Positions 27,256 through 42,350 of a stretch of DNA of 64,000 nucleotides are shown here, piece by piece; within the stretch, counting starts at the first letter, position 1, and each line of letters begins with the position of its first letter. Location: NCBI RefSeq assembly GCF_000264315.1, contig NZ_AJXU01000028.1:334254-398253 (forward strand). Reading direction: 5' to 3'. Source of the stretch: Rhodanobacter fulvus Jip2 (GTDB taxonomy: Bacteria; Pseudomonadota; Gammaproteobacteria; Xanthomonadales; Rhodanobacteraceae). Below the pieces are notes generated by a model that was not told where the DNA came from, ran no database searches, and saw only the letters and a program-made list of their open reading frames with translations. The translations under genes were made by a program, and so were the position numbers.

Positions 27256-28364
27256 TCAGAAACCCATCCCGTAAGGGTCGTTGCCCGCCAGCTCCGCGTT
27301 GCTGCCGCCTTCGGCCAGGCGGATTTTCAGGGCCAGGCCGTCGCGTGAATCGGACTTGTTGAGCGCTTCCTCCAGATCCACGCGGCCTTCCTTGTACAGC
27401 CGGTAGAGCGACTGGTCGAAGGTCTGCATGCCTTCCTGCAGGCTGCGATCCATCGCCTCCTTGATCTCGTGGGTCTGGCCACGGCGGATCATGTCGCGGA
27501 TCAGCGGGGTGTTCAGCAGCACCTCGGCGGCGGGAATGCGCCGGCCGTCCTTGCCGATCACCAGGCGCTGGCTGATCACCGCGCGCAGGTTCAGCGCCAG
27601 GTTCATCAGCACGTTCTTGTGCGCCGACTCGGGGAAGAAGTTGAGGATGCGTTCCAGCGTCTGGTCGGCGTTGTTGGAGTGCAGCGTGGCCAGGCACAGG
27701 TGTCCGGTTTCGGAGAACGCGATCGCCGCCTCCATCGTGTCGGTGTCACGGATCTCGCCGATCATGATCACGTCGGGCGCCTCACGCATCGCGTTCTTCA
27801 GCGCCTCGTGGTAGCTGTGCGTATCCAGCCCCACCTCGCGCTGATTGACGATGGATTTCTTGTGCCGGTGCAGGTATTCGATCGGATCCTCGATGGTGAG
27901 GATGTGGCCCGACGAATGGGTGTTGCGCTGGTCCAGCATCGCCGCCAGCGTGGTCGACTTGCCCGAACCGGTGGCACCCACCACCAGGATCAGGCCACGC
28001 GGCTCCATGATCAGGTCGCGGAAAATCGGCGGCAGCTGCAGCTGGTCGATGCTGGGGATCTCGCTCTTGATCGCGCGGATCACATGCCCACTTCGCCGCG
28101 CTGCTTGAACACGTTGATGCGGAAACGGCCGGCGTCCTTCACCGCCAGCGCCATGTTCAGCTCCAGGTCGCGCTCGAACTGCGGCACCTGGCCTTCGTCC
28201 ATCAGCGAATAGGCGATCTTCTTGACCATGCCATTGGGCAGGCCGGTATTGCCCAAGGGATAAAGCTTGCCCTCCACCTTGATGTTCACGGGGGCGCCTG
28301 TCGACAGGAACATGTCGGACGCGCCCTTGTCTACCATGAGCTTCAGGAAGTAACCGATGTCCAC
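27256..28364 (-). pseudogene. pilU: Type IV pilus twitching ATPase PilU, split by a one-base frameshift
   Basis: The reading frame is broken in two. The first part (28364 down to 28080, GTG start after AGGGG) gives 94 residues of the N-terminal domain ending FKQRGEVGM then TGA. The second (28083 down to 27256) continues at IRAIKSEIPSIDQL with Walker A GATGSGKST, the Asp box, GEIRDTDTMEAA and the His box GHLCLATLHSNN. An intact gene would read GEVGMVIRAIK, so one G is missing in ATG(G)TGATC. The TGA overlaps a GTG (ATGTGA), so reinitiation or a -1 slip could still give both halves. A sequencing error is the simplest alternative. pilT is not adjacent. Confidence 0.85.
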
Positions 28365-28445
28365 GTATGACCCCTGTAACAGTGTGCGTTGCAATGAAGG
28401 ATTATGCCTGCACACAATACGCTTCAAAACTCGATCAGGAATGTG

Positions 28446-29027
28446 ATGGTGCACATCTTTTTTCAGCCGGCGCGGGCCTCCCGCCGACTTTTTGCGATGG
28501 CGACCGCCCTGGGCGTGGCGCTGGTTGTCGGCGGTTGCGCCAGCGTGCCGCCACCGGACAATGCGATGAACCTGGCGCAGAACCAGTTGCAGGCCGCACG
28601 CGACGCCGATGCGGCCGATTACGCGCCGGTCGACCTGGGGTTTGCGCAGGACAAGTTCCAGCAGGCACAGAACGCCATGGCACAGCGCAAGTATGCCGAC
28701 GCCGCCAACCTGGCCGATGAATCGCGGGCCGACGCCGAACTGGCCAGGGCCAAGGCGCGACTGGGTGCGGCGCGCGCGCAGATCCAGGCCAAGGTGCAGG
28801 AGAACGCCCGACTGCGCCAGCAGGGTGAACAGGACGCGTCATCCCCCGCCCCGGCGGAGAACGACGCACCCACCGAGAATGCCGCCCCGCAACTCGACGA
28901 CATGCCGGCACCGGCGGCCTCGGCACTCACCGCACCGGCGCCGGGCGAAGGTTTCCAGACCGTACCCAGCACCCCGACCCAGCCTGACCAGACTCCCGAT
29001 CCCACTGCGCAGGGGAGCCAGCCATGA
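28446..29027 (+). CDS. DUF4398 lipoprotein
   Basis: A protein of 193 residues. The signal peptide ends in the lipobox VVGGC, so the protein is probably anchored to the outer membrane. Residues 35-130 are the helical DUF4398 domain (AMNLAQNQLQAARDADAADY, DLGFAQDKFQQAQNAMAQRK). The last 60 residues are a Pro/Ala/Glu-rich low-complexity tail. The ATG at 28446 follows AGGA. It is coupled by ATGA to the next gene, and the two are likely envelope partners. In relatives such genes often precede an OmpA-family gene. Confidence 0.85.
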   Translation: MVHIFFQPARASRRLFAMATALGVALVVGGCASVPPPDNAMNLAQNQLQAARDADAADYAPVDLGFAQDKFQQAQNAMAQRKYADAANLADESRADAELARAKARLGAARAQIQAKVQENARLRQQGEQDASSPAPAENDAPTENAAPQLDDMPAPAASALTAPAPGEGFQTVPSTPTQPDQTPDPTAQGSQP

Positions 29028-29662
29028 AACGTTTTCCGACCCTTTTCGCCGGCGCATTGCTGGCACTGGCCGGCGCACAAGCCGTGCATGCGGCGCAGGA
29101 CGACATCGACGTCAACCGCCTCAACAACAGCCTCGACCAGCTGGCCAACGATCCCACGCTGGGCAATTACGCCCAGGCCGAACAGGGACGCGCCCACGAT
29201 GCGATCAACCGGCTGGCGCAGGCGCGTTCGCGCGACCGCGCACATGAGCTGTACCTGGCCGAGCGCCGGGTGGATCTGGCCAAGGCCTCGGCGCAGTTGC
29301 AGGACGCCCAGCTCAAGCTGACCCAGCTCGATCGCGAGCATGACCAGATCCTGCTCGACAACAGCCGCCGCGAGGCCGACCGGGCACGCCGCGAGCTGGA
29401 GCGCCAGCGCATGCAATACCAGATGGCGCAGGAAGAAACCGCTCGTCTGCAACAGCAGGGCGAAGCGTATTCGCAAGCCGCCGAGCAGGCCCGCAACGAG
29501 GCCGCAAAAGCCAAGCGGCTCGCCGCCGCCCAGAGCAAGGTCGCCAGGGCCGCGCGGCGCGAAGCCGAGCTGGCGACCAAGGTGGCCAAGGCGATGCGTT
29601 CGCAGATGCAAAGCGGCGAGGAAGCGCCCGCGGCACCCGCGAAGGAACCCAAGAAACCGTAA
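29024..29662 (+). CDS. Exported coiled-coil protein, partner of the DUF4398 lipoprotein
   Basis: A protein of 212 residues with a clear Sec signal (1-24, ending AVHAAQ) and a long coiled coil at about 60-195 rich in Ala, Gln, Arg and Glu (RREADRARRELERQRMQYQ). The start overlaps the preceding stop (ATGA). The sequence resembles the N-terminal part of OmpA-family proteins that follow DUF4398 genes, but no peptidoglycan-binding OmpA domain follows; the chain ends in a Pro/Lys tail. The REP-like pair begins 22 bp after the stop, so loss of an OmpA end by rearrangement is conceivable. Confidence 0.75.
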   Translation: MKRFPTLFAGALLALAGAQAVHAAQDDIDVNRLNNSLDQLANDPTLGNYAQAEQGRAHDAINRLAQARSRDRAHELYLAERRVDLAKASAQLQDAQLKLTQLDREHDQILLDNSRREADRARRELERQRMQYQMAQEETARLQQQGEAYSQAAEQARNEAAKAKRLAAAQSKVARAARREAELATKVAKAMRSQMQSGEEAPAAPAKEPKKP

Positions 29663-29683
29663 CCGCTGCGAGCTGTGCCGTTG

Positions 29684-29788
29684 CTCCCTCCCCTGCTCGC
29701 AGGGGAGGGTTGGGAGGGGTCGCTCTTGATCGTCCTCGCGAACCCGGGCACCCCCTCCCAGCCTCCCCCTGCGAGCAGGGGGAGGAGC
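29684..29788. repeat. REP-like double hairpin (intergenic copy of the mfd insert)
   Basis: CCCTCCCCTGC, TC, GCAGGGGAGGG (29686-29709) and CCTCCCCCTGC, GA, GCAGGGGGAGG (29762-29785) are both perfect 11-bp stems. GGTTGGGAGGGG and CCCCTCCCAGCC between them also pair, giving a cloverleaf-like layout. The architecture is the same as at 14824-14934. It follows the coiled-coil gene and may end its transcript. Confidence 0.88.
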
Positions 29789-30112
29789 AAAAAGCGGCGC
29801 TGCAACGCGCGATCGCCCGATCCATCCAACCTGAACGCAAAAGCCTGTTTCGACAGGTTTTTTCCTTTAATTTGACCGCGTTCAAACAAGCCGTGAAACC
29901 CGCTTGCTAACCCCTTCGGGCCGGTGTAGGGTCAAAGTCCCATGGGCACCCTGACCCATGGGTCACTGACCTGAATTCATGCCCATCAGCGTTCACATCC
30001 CCACCCGCGATTCCGGAGTCCCGGCGCGGGTCGTTGGTGCGCGCATGCGTTCATACGTCTGCGGGCGACCGCAATCAGGCGCCCGCCAGCCCACTCGCGA
30101 GGAGGTCGGATC
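29789..30112. other. Intergenic stretch with small CCCATGGG palindromes
   Basis: No convincing gene lies here. The palindromes CCCATGGG (29939-29946) and GACCCATGGGTC (29953-29964) sit close together in a stretch before the DUF465 gene. They could be an operator pair, but nothing proves it. A T-rich run with TTTCCTTTAATTTGACC at about 29860-29876 is the only AT-rich patch. Confidence 0.35.
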
Positions 30113-30340
30113 ATGTTTGAAAACCAGCAGCGTGACGATGTCGAGGCTTTGATGAAGGCGGATGCCGAATTCCGCCGGCTTTATCAACGACACAAGCAAC
30201 TCGACAGCAAAGTCCACGATGCCGACATCGGCGTACTCCCCATCGATAACCTCACCCTCAACAGCATGAAGAAGGAAAAGCTGCAGGCCAAGGCTCGGCT
30301 CGAACGGATGTGGGAAAGTCGCAGAACCCTCACGCATTAA
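30113..30340 (+). CDS. DUF465 (YdcH-like) protein
   Basis: A protein of 75 residues, wholly helical, with DAEFRRLYQRHKQLDSKVHD and LPIDNLTLNSMKKEKLQAKA, which match the DUF465 coiled-coil family. Function is unknown; members are small cytoplasmic proteins. A strong ribosome site GAGGAGG precedes the ATG. A hairpin follows 22 bp after the stop, so it is a single-gene unit. Confidence 0.88.
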   Translation: MFENQQRDDVEALMKADAEFRRLYQRHKQLDSKVHDADIGVLPIDNLTLNSMKKEKLQAKARLERMWESRRTLTH

Positions 30341-30362
30341 CCTGCCCGGTTTGACATGACAC

Positions 30363-30402
30363 GCGGCCCCGGCCTCCTTCGAAAGACGGATGCCGGGGCC
30401 GC
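30363..30402 (+). terminator. Hairpin after the DUF465 gene
   Basis: GCGGCCCCGGC (30363-30373) pairs perfectly with GCCGGGGCCGC (30392-30402) over 11 bp with an 18-nt loop. No T-tract follows, so termination is probable but not classical. Confidence 0.5.
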
Positions 30403-30509
30403 CGCCGTTCTGGCGTAGCGCGCGCACCGGAATCGCCCATCTGCTCGGCTATCATTGACGTCTGTCACGCGGCGCATGGCGCCCGACCCCTTCTTGCAAC
30501 GGAGCAACC

Positions 30510-31880
<1,371 letters not shown>

Positions 31881-31935
31881 CCACTTCCGGCGCGTCACCG
31901 CGACCCGCCGCCTACCAATCCAAAGGATCTTCCCG

Positions 31936-33765
<1,830 letters not shown>

Positions 33766-33780
33766 ACCGGGCGAACCCGC

Positions 33781-33803
33781 GCGGGCGGCAACACGCCGCC
33801 CGT
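33781..33803. terminator. Hairpin between convergent glmS and selO
   Basis: GCGGGCGGC (33781-33789) faces GCCGCCCGT (33795-33803) with an AACAC loop; at least seven perfect pairs. It has no T-tract. It ends two bases before the selO stop and may serve both genes. Confidence 0.45.
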
Positions 33804-33804
33804 C

Positions 33805-35364
33805 TCAGGAGCTGCACGAAAGCATCGAACAGCCCGCCTTGTGCCGCGCCCAGTCAGGGCGCTTCTGCGCGAACGCCTCGCGCCCCGGCTGGTCGTCGTA
33901 AGGCCACCGCATCACGTCGAGCAGTTCGTGGATGCCGCCGGCATCGCCGGCCTGGGCCTGGTCGATCGCGTTCTGCACCAGGTAATTGCGCAAGACATAG
34001 CGGGGATTGACCGCGCGCATGCGCTTGCGGCGTTGGGCGACGGTCTGCGGATCGTCAGCCAGGCGTGCGGCATAACGCTTCAGCCAGTCGTCCAGCAGCC
34101 GCTCCGCTTCACGCCGCTTCAACGCGTCGTAGAACGCGTCGTCCATGGCCGCCAGCGTGGGCGCTTCCGGGTCGACGTCGCCCAATCCGCGAAACCACAA
34201 CGTCATGTCCACTTCCGCCTGCGCCAACAGCGCGTGCAGCGACTGCATCAACGCCACGTCGTCATCGCGGCATTCGAGCAGACCCAGCTTGGCGGCGATG
34301 TTGGCGCGGTCAGCGGCGGCATAGGTGGCCGCGTAGCGATCCAGCCCGGCCTGCAGCGGTTCGACACCGGAAAACAGCGGTGCCAGCGCGCCGGCGAGCC
34401 GGCTCAGATTCCACCAGGCCACGTCCGGCTGCTGGCCGAAGCGGTAACGGCGGCGCTGCGCGTCGGTGGTGTTGGGTGTCCAGTCCGGGTCGAAATTGTC
34501 GATCCAGCCATAGGGACCGTAATCGATGGTGAGGCCCAGGATGGACATGTTGTCGGTGTTCATCACGCCATGCACGAAGCCCACGCGCATCCAGTGCGCC
34601 ACCATGCGCGCGGTGCGTTCGCACACCTGCCCGAACCACTCGCCATACAGCGCCTCGCCCTGCCCGCCAAGCTCGGGAAAATCGCGGCGGATGGTGAAGT
34701 CGACCAGCTGCCGCAGCAGCGCGGTATCGCCCCGCGACGCCGGCAGTTCGAAGTTGCCGAAGCGGATGAACGACGGCGCCACACGGCACACGATGGCGCC
34801 CGGTTCCGGCGCGGCATGGCCGTCGTAGAACATGTCGCGCAGTACCGGCTCACCGGTATCGATCAGGCTTAGCGCGCGCGTGGTCGGCACGCCCAGGTGG
34901 TGCATGGCCTCGCTGCACAGGAATTCGCGGATCGACGAACGCAGCACGGCGCGCCCGTCGGCGCTGCGCGAATACGGCGTGCGGCCGGCGCCCTTCAATT
35001 GCAGTTCCCAGCGCTCGCCGGCCGCATTGATCACCTCGCCCAGCGAGAGCGCGCGTCCGTCGCCCAACTGACCGACCCAATTGCCGAACTGGTGGCCGCC
35101 GTAGTTGGCCGCGAACGGCTGCATGCCCGGCAAAAGCGCGTTGCCGCCGAATACCCGGGCGAACGCCAGCGTGGTGATGTCCGTCGCGCGGATACCCAGC
35201 AGGGCCGCGGTTTCGGCCGAGTACGCCAGCAACCGCGGCGCGGCCACCGGCGTGGGCTCGACCAGCGAATACAGGGCGCCTTCGACCTGGCGCAAGCGCG
35301 CGCCCCGCTCGGGGTCGGCGGGCAGTTCGCGGACAAACGCATTGTCGAAACGCAGCTTGAGCAT
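33805..35364 (-). CDS. selO: Protein adenylyltransferase SelO (YdiU/UPF0061)
   Basis: A pseudokinase-fold AMPylator of 519 residues that transfers AMP to protein hydroxyls, linked in E. coli to redox stress. Typical stretches are [82 protein letters not shown] and [12 protein letters not shown]. The C-terminus ends GCSMLSCSS with two cysteines near the position where some eukaryotic SelO proteins carry selenocysteine. Convergent with glmS and divergent from the DUF1415 gene. Confidence 0.93.
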   Translation of the reverse strand: MLKLRFDNAFVRELPADPERGARLRQVEGALYSLVEPTPVAAPRLLAYSAETAALLGIRATDITTLAFARVFGGNALLPGMQPFAANYGGHQFGNWVGQLGDGRALSLGEVINAAGERWELQLKGAGRTPYSRSADGRAVLRSSIREFLCSEAMHHLGVPTTRALSLIDTGEPVLRDMFYDGHAAPEPGAIVCRVAPSFIRFGNFELPASRGDTALLRQLVDFTIRRDFPELGGQGEALYGEWFGQVCERTARMVAHWMRVGFVHGVMNTDNMSILGLTIDYGPYGWIDNFDPDWTPNTTDAQRRRYRFGQQPDVAWWNLSRLAGALAPLFSGVEPLQAGLDRYAATYAAADRANIAAKLGLLECRDDDVALMQSLHALLAQAEVDMTLWFRGLGDVDPEAPTLAAMDDAFYDALKRREAERLLDDWLKRYAARLADDPQTVAQRRKRMRAVNPRYVLRNYLVQNAIDQAQAGDAGGIHELLDVMRWPYDDQPGREAFAQKRPDWARHKAGCSMLSCSS

Positions 35365-35494
35365 GCGGAGGTCGATCGGCAGGAGAGACCCATCCTATAT
35401 CCGGCCGGCGACGATGCCTTGCAAGGCATCATCGCCGCCGAGCCGCACCCCCATCCGGCTATAGTCCGCCACACCGACATCCGCGGAAGCGCCC

Positions 35495-36082
35495 ATGCCC
35501 GATACATCCAGCCTCAACGCCGACGCCCTGCCCGAGGACGCGCCCTATATCGCCGATACCACGCGCTGGGTGGAGCGCGCCGTGATCGGCTTGAACCTCT
35601 GCCCGTTCGCCCGCGCGCCACATGTGCAGGGCAAGCTGCGCATGCGCGTCAGCCATGCGCGCGACACCGACGCACTGCTCGATGATCTCTGCGGCGAACT
35701 GCAATCGCTGAATGCGCTGACGCCCGAAGCGTGCGAAACCGGCCTGTTGATCCACCCGTTCGTGCTCACCGATTTCCTGGATTACAACGACTTCCTCGAC
35801 GTGGCCGACGCGGCGTTGCAGACGCTGGGACTGGAAGGCGTCTGGCAGGTGGCCAGCTTCCATCCGGACTACCAGTTTGCCGACAGCAGTCCCGACGACA
35901 TCACCAATTTCAGCAACCGCTCGCCCTGGCCCACGCTGCACCTGCTGCGTGAGGCGAGCGTGGAGCGGGCGATGGAATCGATGAGTGACACCGATGCCAT
36001 CTACCGCAACAACATCGCCACCCTGGAGCGGCTGGGCCATGCAGGCTGGCAGGCGCTGTGGCGCGACGACAAAAAAGGCTGA
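35495..36082 (+). CDS. DUF1415 protein
   Basis: A cytoplasmic protein of 195 residues. The sequence WVERAVIGLNLCPFARAP, then GLLIHPFVLTDFLDYNDFLD and WQVASFHPDYQFADSSPDDITN, fits DUF1415. The conserved Cys in NLCPFA and the HPDYQF motif suggest a metal or redox role, but none is established. It is divergent from selO with 130 bp between starts. Confidence 0.88.
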   Translation: MPDTSSLNADALPEDAPYIADTTRWVERAVIGLNLCPFARAPHVQGKLRMRVSHARDTDALLDDLCGELQSLNALTPEACETGLLIHPFVLTDFLDYNDFLDVADAALQTLGLEGVWQVASFHPDYQFADSSPDDITNFSNRSPWPTLHLLREASVERAMESMSDTDAIYRNNIATLERLGHAGWQALWRDDKKG

Positions 36083-36190
36083 ACGCATCGCGTCATCAAC
36101 GGCGTCGCGTGACTTTCGGCAGGCGGCCCTTTTCGGCCCGGTCCTATAATCGGAGCATGCGCGAGAGCGCGCGCCGATCATGGAACCGTG

Positions 36191-37225
36191 ATGCCCAAGA
36201 TGATGAAGGCGCTGGTCAAGCGCAAGCCCGAGCAGGGCATCTGGATGGAAGAAGTCCCGGTGCCGCAGATCGGCCCCAACGAGGTGCTGATCAAGATCGA
36301 GAAAACCGCGATCTGCGGCACCGACCTGCACATCTACAAATGGGATGAATGGAGCCAACGCACGATCAAGCCCGGCCTCACCATCGGCCATGAATTCGTG
36401 GGACGCATCGTGGAGATCGGCCCCGGCGTCACCGGCTACAAGATCGGCGACCGGGTCTCGGCCGAAGGCCACATCGTCTGCGGCCACTGCCGCAACTGCC
36501 GCGCCGGTCGCCAGCATCTGTGCCCCCACACTGTCGGCATCGGCGTGAACCGCAACGGCGCGTTCGCCGAATACATGAGCATGCCCGCCTCCAACCTGTG
36601 GCCGATCCCCGACCAGATTTCGTCCGAGCTGGCCGCGTTCTTCGACCCGTACGGCAACGCCGCGCATTGCGCGCTGGAGTTCGACCTGATCGGTGAGGAC
36701 GTGCTGATCACCGGTGCCGGCCCCATCGGCATCATTGCCGCCGGCATCTGCAAGCACGTGGGCGCGCGCAACGTGGTGGTTTCCGACGTCAACGACTACC
36801 GGCTGAAACTCGCCGCCGACATGGGCGCCACGCGGGTGGTCAACGTGGCCAACCAGTCGCTGGGCGACGTGGTGAAGGACCTGCACATCGAAGGTTTCGA
36901 CGTGGGCCTGGAAATGAGCGGCAACCCGCGCGCGTTCAACGACATGCTCGACTGCATGTACCACGGCGGCAAGATCGCCATGCTCGGCATCATGCCGCGC
37001 GGCGCCGGCATCGACTGGGACAAGGTGATCTTCAAGGGCCTCACCCTGCAAGGCATCTACGGCCGCAGGATGTACGAGACCTGGTACAAGATGACGCAAA
37101 TGGTGCTGACCGGCTTTCCGCTGCAGAAAGTGCTGACCCACCAGATCGCCATCGACGATTTCCAGCGCGGCTTCGACCTGATGGACGCGGGCCAGTGCGG
37201 CAAGATCGTCTGCTCCTGGAGCTGA
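36191..37225 (+). CDS. tdh: L-threonine 3-dehydrogenase
   Basis: A zinc medium-chain dehydrogenase of 344 residues that oxidises threonine to 2-amino-3-ketobutyrate with NAD. Catalytic zinc ligands are C42 (ICGTDLH), H67 and E68 (IGHEFVG); structural zinc uses C97, C100, C103 and C111. The nucleotide fold is [14 protein letters not shown]. Several Met codons crowd the start (36191, 36200, 36203); the last gives the usual [10 protein letters not shown]-terminus, and no ribosome site decides. Its partner kbl lies 3.9 kb downstream on the same strand, separated by a large AsmA-like gene. Confidence 0.95.
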   Translation: MPKMMKALVKRKPEQGIWMEEVPVPQIGPNEVLIKIEKTAICGTDLHIYKWDEWSQRTIKPGLTIGHEFVGRIVEIGPGVTGYKIGDRVSAEGHIVCGHCRNCRAGRQHLCPHTVGIGVNRNGAFAEYMSMPASNLWPIPDQISSELAAFFDPYGNAAHCALEFDLIGEDVLITGAGPIGIIAAGICKHVGARNVVVSDVNDYRLKLAADMGATRVVNVANQSLGDVVKDLHIEGFDVGLEMSGNPRAFNDMLDCMYHGGKIAMLGIMPRGAGIDWDKVIFKGLTLQGIYGRRMYETWYKMTQMVLTGFPLQKVLTHQIAIDDFQRGFDLMDAGQCGKIVCSWS

Positions 37226-37361
37226 AGATTGCGGCCCATCACCGGCACCCGTCGGCGCCGGCATCACGGTATCTGCGTAAACTTCCCATAGCCGGTCGCC
37301 ATCGGCTGCAGGGAAGGCCCGGCAGGCTGTTGCCGGCCCATGACGCCACCGGAAAGTTCGC

Positions 37362-40300
37362 ATGAATGCCCTTCGCTCCATGGCAGGTGCCCGCCTGGCG
37401 ACAACCCGCGACAAGGCCCGGCAGTTGTACCAGTCGCATCGCGCGCGCAAGGTCGCACTGATCGCCGCCATCGTGCTGGTGGTGTTCGGCCTGCTGGGTT
37501 TCCTCGCCGCGCCGCCGATCATCCGCGGCCAGATCGAGAAGCGCGCCAGCACCGCCCTGTCACGGCCGGTGACGCTGAGCGCGGTGCACTTCAACCCGTT
37601 CACCCTGCGCCTGCAGCTGGATCGGCTGCACATCGCCGACCACGATGGTCGCACGCCGTTCGTGGACGTCGACGAGGCCGTGATCAACGCCTCATGGACC
37701 TCGCTGTTCCGCCGCGCGCCGGTGCTGGACGAGCTGCGCCTGCAGCACCCGCGAATCCACATCGTGCGCACGGCCGACGGGCGCTTCAACTTCACCGACC
37801 TGCTGGACCGCTACGCTTCCGGGCCCGCAGACCCGAAAGCGTCGCCGGCGCGTTTCTCGCTTTCCAACATCGGCGTGCATGCGGGCGACATCCAGTTCGA
37901 TGACCAGCTGACCAAGGCCAACCATCACATCGAGCAACTGGAGTTGGGCATCCCCTTCATCGCCAACCTGCCCAGTGACACCGACGTGTTCGTGCAGCCG
38001 CTGTTGTCGCTGCGGGTGGATGGCAGTCCGTTGCGCATCGACGGCCACAGCAAACCCTTCACGGATACCCGCGAAGCGGTAATGCACTTCCAACTCGACC
38101 AGCTGGACCTGCCGCGCTACCTGGCCTACGTTCCCGTGCGGCTGCCGGTGGCCGTGCCCAAGGGGCGGCTCAGCGGCGACCTGGAGCTGCATTTTGCGCA
38201 AACCAGGCCGACGCCCGAACTGCAACTGACCGGCCACCTGCAACTGGACGACTTTGCGCTCGCCAGCAACCACGGCGAGCCGATCCTCGGACTCGGCCAC
38301 GGCCGCGCCGAACTGACCGACGTGCAACCGCTGCTGTCGCGCTATCACCTGGGTGCGCTGCAACTGGATCGCGCACAGTTGCACTACACCCAAGGGGCCA
38401 GCGGTCACAGCAACTTCGACAGCCTGACCACCAACTCAGCACCAGCCGCACCCGATGCGACGCCGACCGATCTGCGTATCGCCTCGCTGGCGCTGACCGG
38501 CAGCGCCCTCCACTACACCGACGCCACCAGGCACAAGCTCGACCTGGATGACTTGCACGGCACGCTGCAGGGCCTGAGCCTGCTACCTGCCCCTGCTGGC
38601 CGGATCGATCTGGCCGCCCGGCTCGGCGGCGGTGCGCTCTCGACCAAAGGCACGCTGGATCTGGCCGCCGGACGGCTGGCGTCCCGACTCGGCATCAAGC
38701 AGGTGGATGTGGCCCCGTTGCAAGCCATGGCGCCGGCCATGGCCGCGCAGGTGACCAAGGGCAAGCTCGACGCCGACGGTCAGTTGCAGCTCGACTGGGG
38801 CAAGGCGTTCAACGCGCACCTGTCCGATGCGCACGTCACGGTAAGTGGCTTCGCGCTTGAAGCGCCGTCGAAGGAACACGGCACGCCACTGGCCTGGGGC
38901 AAGCTGCAGGCGGAACTGCGCCTGCTCGACCTGGCCAGCCGCCAGGCGCAATTGGGCACGGTCACCGTCAGCAAACTCGACCTGAAATTGCAGCGCCAGC
39001 ACAACGGTGACCTCAGTCTGCTGGAACTGCTGGCACCGCCGACCGGCCAGCGAAAGGCTGCTGTCGCGACAGAACACGACCAACCGTGGCACTGGAGCGT
39101 CGCCCACCTCAGCCTCGACGACGGCGCACTCGCCTTCACCGACTTCGCCGCTGGCGCCAAGCCGGTCAGCCTGCAGCTGAAATCGCTCAAGGGCGGCATC
39201 GACAACCTGGACGACAAGCTGGGCGAGGCGCGTCCGTTCAAGCTGCAGGGGGCTCTCGATCGCGGCACGTTCGCCGCCTCCGGCAAGCTGCGTCCCTCGC
39301 CTCTGGGCGCCGACCTGCAGTTGGAGACCAGGCGGTTGGATATCGCCCGCTTCGAGCCGTACATCAGCGTGCCGCTGAACGTGACCGTGGCCGCCGCCCG
39401 GCTCACCAGCAACGGCAAGCTGCATTACGACGGTCGCGGCGATACATCAAAACTGCGCTACCAGGGCAACGCCGCGCTGGAACGCGTGCGCGTGCAGGAC
39501 AAGCTTACCGGCGACGACTTCCTGCGCTGGCGCACGCTCAGCGCCGCGAACCTCGACGCCAGCATCGGCGAGGAGGCGCCACGCATACACATCGGCGCCC
39601 TCGCGCTCACCTCGTTCTACGCCCGCATGATCGTCAATGCGGACGGCAAGCTGAACCTGGCCGACGTGGTTGCCTCGCCCGAAGCCGCGCCGGTGTCGGT
39701 GACCCGCGCCGCCGGCACCACGCCGAACGCACCACCGCCACCGCGAGCTCCCGCCGCCACGTCGACCACAACTGTCGCCACCTCCGCGCCAGCCACGCCC
39801 GCGGCCGACATCCACATCGGCGACATCACCCTGGTCAACGGCCAGCTCAACTACACCGACAACTTCATCAAGCCCAACTACACCGCCAACCTCACCAAGC
39901 TCACCGGCAGAATCGGCGCGTTCGGCACCACCCCGGGCGACCCGCCGGCCGCGCTGTCGGTGCAGGCGGCGCTGGACGACGACTCGCCGGTGGACATCGG
40001 CGGCAGCATCAACCCGCTGCAACCGGTGGCCTTCCTGGACATCAAGGGCAAGGCCAACGAGGTCGAACTGACCCGCCTCGCCGCCTACTCCACCCGCTAC
40101 ACCGGCTATCCGATCACCGCCGGCAAGCTCAACGTGGACGTCCACTACATGCTGGACAACCGCAAGCTCAAGGCGGACAACCACATCTTCATCACCCAGC
40201 TCACCTTCGGCGCGCGCGACGAAAGCCCGGGCATCAAGCACATGCCGGTGAAGCTGGCGGTGGCCTTGCTCAAGGACACCCAGGGCAATATCGACGTGAA

Positions 40301-41009
40301 CGTGCCGGTGTCCGGCTCACTGGACGATCCGCAATTCAGCATGGGCGGGCTGATCTGGCGCGCCATCGGCAACCTGATCGCCAAGGCCGCCACCGCTCCG
40401 TTCCGCCTGCTGGCCGGTGCCTTCGGCGGTGGCGACGAGGACCTTGGCCATGTCGAGTTCGCGCCGGGCTCGGCCGTGCTCGACACGGCGGCGCAGGCGC
40501 GCCTGGGCAAGATCGTGACCCTGCTGCAGCAGAAACCTTCGCTCAAGCTCGGCATCATCGGTCGGGTCGATCCAGGCAAGGATCAGGACGGCCTGCGCAA
40601 GGTCACGGTGGAAAACCTGGTGCGCCGCGAGAAGGTGCTGAACACCGAAGGCAAGGACGCCGACACCTCCGACGCCGCATTGGCAGCGGTCAACGTCACC
40701 CCCGACGAGTACGGAAAATACCTGCGCCGCGCCTATCGCCACGACGACCTGCAGGACAAGCCACGCAACTTCCTCGGCCTGAAGAAGTCGCTCGAACCCG
40801 ACGAGATGCGCAGCCTGATGGAAACCGATGTGCCAGTGGACACCAAGGCCATGCGCGCGCTGGCCGAGCGCCGCGCCGCGGCGGTGCAAACGTGGCTGAA
40901 GGGCAAGCTGGACGACGCGCGCGTGTCGCTGCGGGAGCCGCAGCTCGACGCCAAAGGCATCGACGACAAGGGCAAGACCACGCGCGCGGATTTCAGCCTC
41001 AAGCAATAG
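37362..41009 (+). CDS. Very large DUF748/AsmA-family envelope protein
   Basis: A protein of 1215 residues with one N-terminal membrane helix (about 29-50) and a long periplasmic part of repeated beta-rich segments, as in AsmA/TamB-like bridges thought to move lipids between membranes. Examples are [20 protein letters not shown] and [21 protein letters not shown] Pro/Ala/Thr linker lies near 785-815. The segment [20 protein letters not shown] onward and [20 protein letters not shown] are the conserved DUF748 region; an OmpA-like stretch follows near 1028 ([20 protein letters not shown]). The start has GGAAAG upstream. Confidence 0.88.
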   Translation: MNALRSMAGARLATTRDKARQLYQSHRARKVALIAAIVLVVFGLLGFLAAPPIIRGQIEKRASTALSRPVTLSAVHFNPFTLRLQLDRLHIADHDGRTPFVDVDEAVINASWTSLFRRAPVLDELRLQHPRIHIVRTADGRFNFTDLLDRYASGPADPKASPARFSLSNIGVHAGDIQFDDQLTKANHHIEQLELGIPFIANLPSDTDVFVQPLLSLRVDGSPLRIDGHSKPFTDTREAVMHFQLDQLDLPRYLAYVPVRLPVAVPKGRLSGDLELHFAQTRPTPELQLTGHLQLDDFALASNHGEPILGLGHGRAELTDVQPLLSRYHLGALQLDRAQLHYTQGASGHSNFDSLTTNSAPAAPDATPTDLRIASLALTGSALHYTDATRHKLDLDDLHGTLQGLSLLPAPAGRIDLAARLGGGALSTKGTLDLAAGRLASRLGIKQVDVAPLQAMAPAMAAQVTKGKLDADGQLQLDWGKAFNAHLSDAHVTVSGFALEAPSKEHGTPLAWGKLQAELRLLDLASRQAQLGTVTVSKLDLKLQRQHNGDLSLLELLAPPTGQRKAAVATEHDQPWHWSVAHLSLDDGALAFTDFAAGAKPVSLQLKSLKGGIDNLDDKLGEARPFKLQGALDRGTFAASGKLRPSPLGADLQLETRRLDIARFEPYISVPLNVTVAAARLTSNGKLHYDGRGDTSKLRYQGNAALERVRVQDKLTGDDFLRWRTLSAANLDASIGEEAPRIHIGALALTSFYARMIVNADGKLNLADVVASPEAAPVSVTRAAGTTPNAPPPPRAPAATSTTTVATSAPATPAADIHIGDITLVNGQLNYTDNFIKPNYTANLTKLTGRIGAFGTTPGDPPAALSVQAALDDDSPVDIGGSINPLQPVAFLDIKGKANEVELTRLAAYSTRYTGYPITAGKLNVDVHYMLDNRKLKADNHIFITQLTFGARDESPGIKHMPVKLAVALLKDTQGNIDVNVPVSGSLDDPQFSMGGLIWRAIGNLIAKAATAPFRLLAGAFGGGDEDLGHVEFAPGSAVLDTAAQARLGKIVTLLQQKPSLKLGIIGRVDPGKDQDGLRKVTVENLVRREKVLNTEGKDADTSDAALAAVNVTPDEYGKYLRRAYRHDDLQDKPRNFLGLKKSLEPDEMRSLMETDVPVDTKAMRALAERRAAAVQTWLKGKLDDARVSLREPQLDAKGIDDKGKTTRADFSLKQ

Positions 41010-41091
41010 CGCCTCGCACACCGTGTCGGGCTTCCTTCCCTGCGCCGCGCCAAGCGGTCAAAATCGAGCTTTTCCATCGGCCGGAATCCCC

Positions 41092-42291
<1,200 letters not shown>

Positions 42292-42311
42292 AGCATCGCA
42301 AAGGTATCGCA

Positions 42312-42332
42312 GCGGGGCGTATCACGTCCCGC
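42312..42332. terminator. Possible hairpin between convergent kbl and methyltransferase genes
   Basis: GCGGGGCG (42312-42319) and CGTCCCGC (42325-42332) pair at seven of eight positions around a TATCA loop. There is no T-tract, so the call is weak. Confidence 0.35.
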
Positions 42333-42350
42333 CGCGACCCCGCCCAGCCA

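Noticed and set aside
31881..31935. glmS ribozyme in the glmS leader
   Set aside because: Only 55 bp separate the genes and no matching pseudoknot or core sequence was seen; the ribozyme is mainly a Gram-positive feature.
33805..33860. Selenocysteine in SelO
   Set aside because: The C-terminus reads Cys codons and ends at a normal stop; no in-frame TGA with a SECIS-like hairpin is evident.
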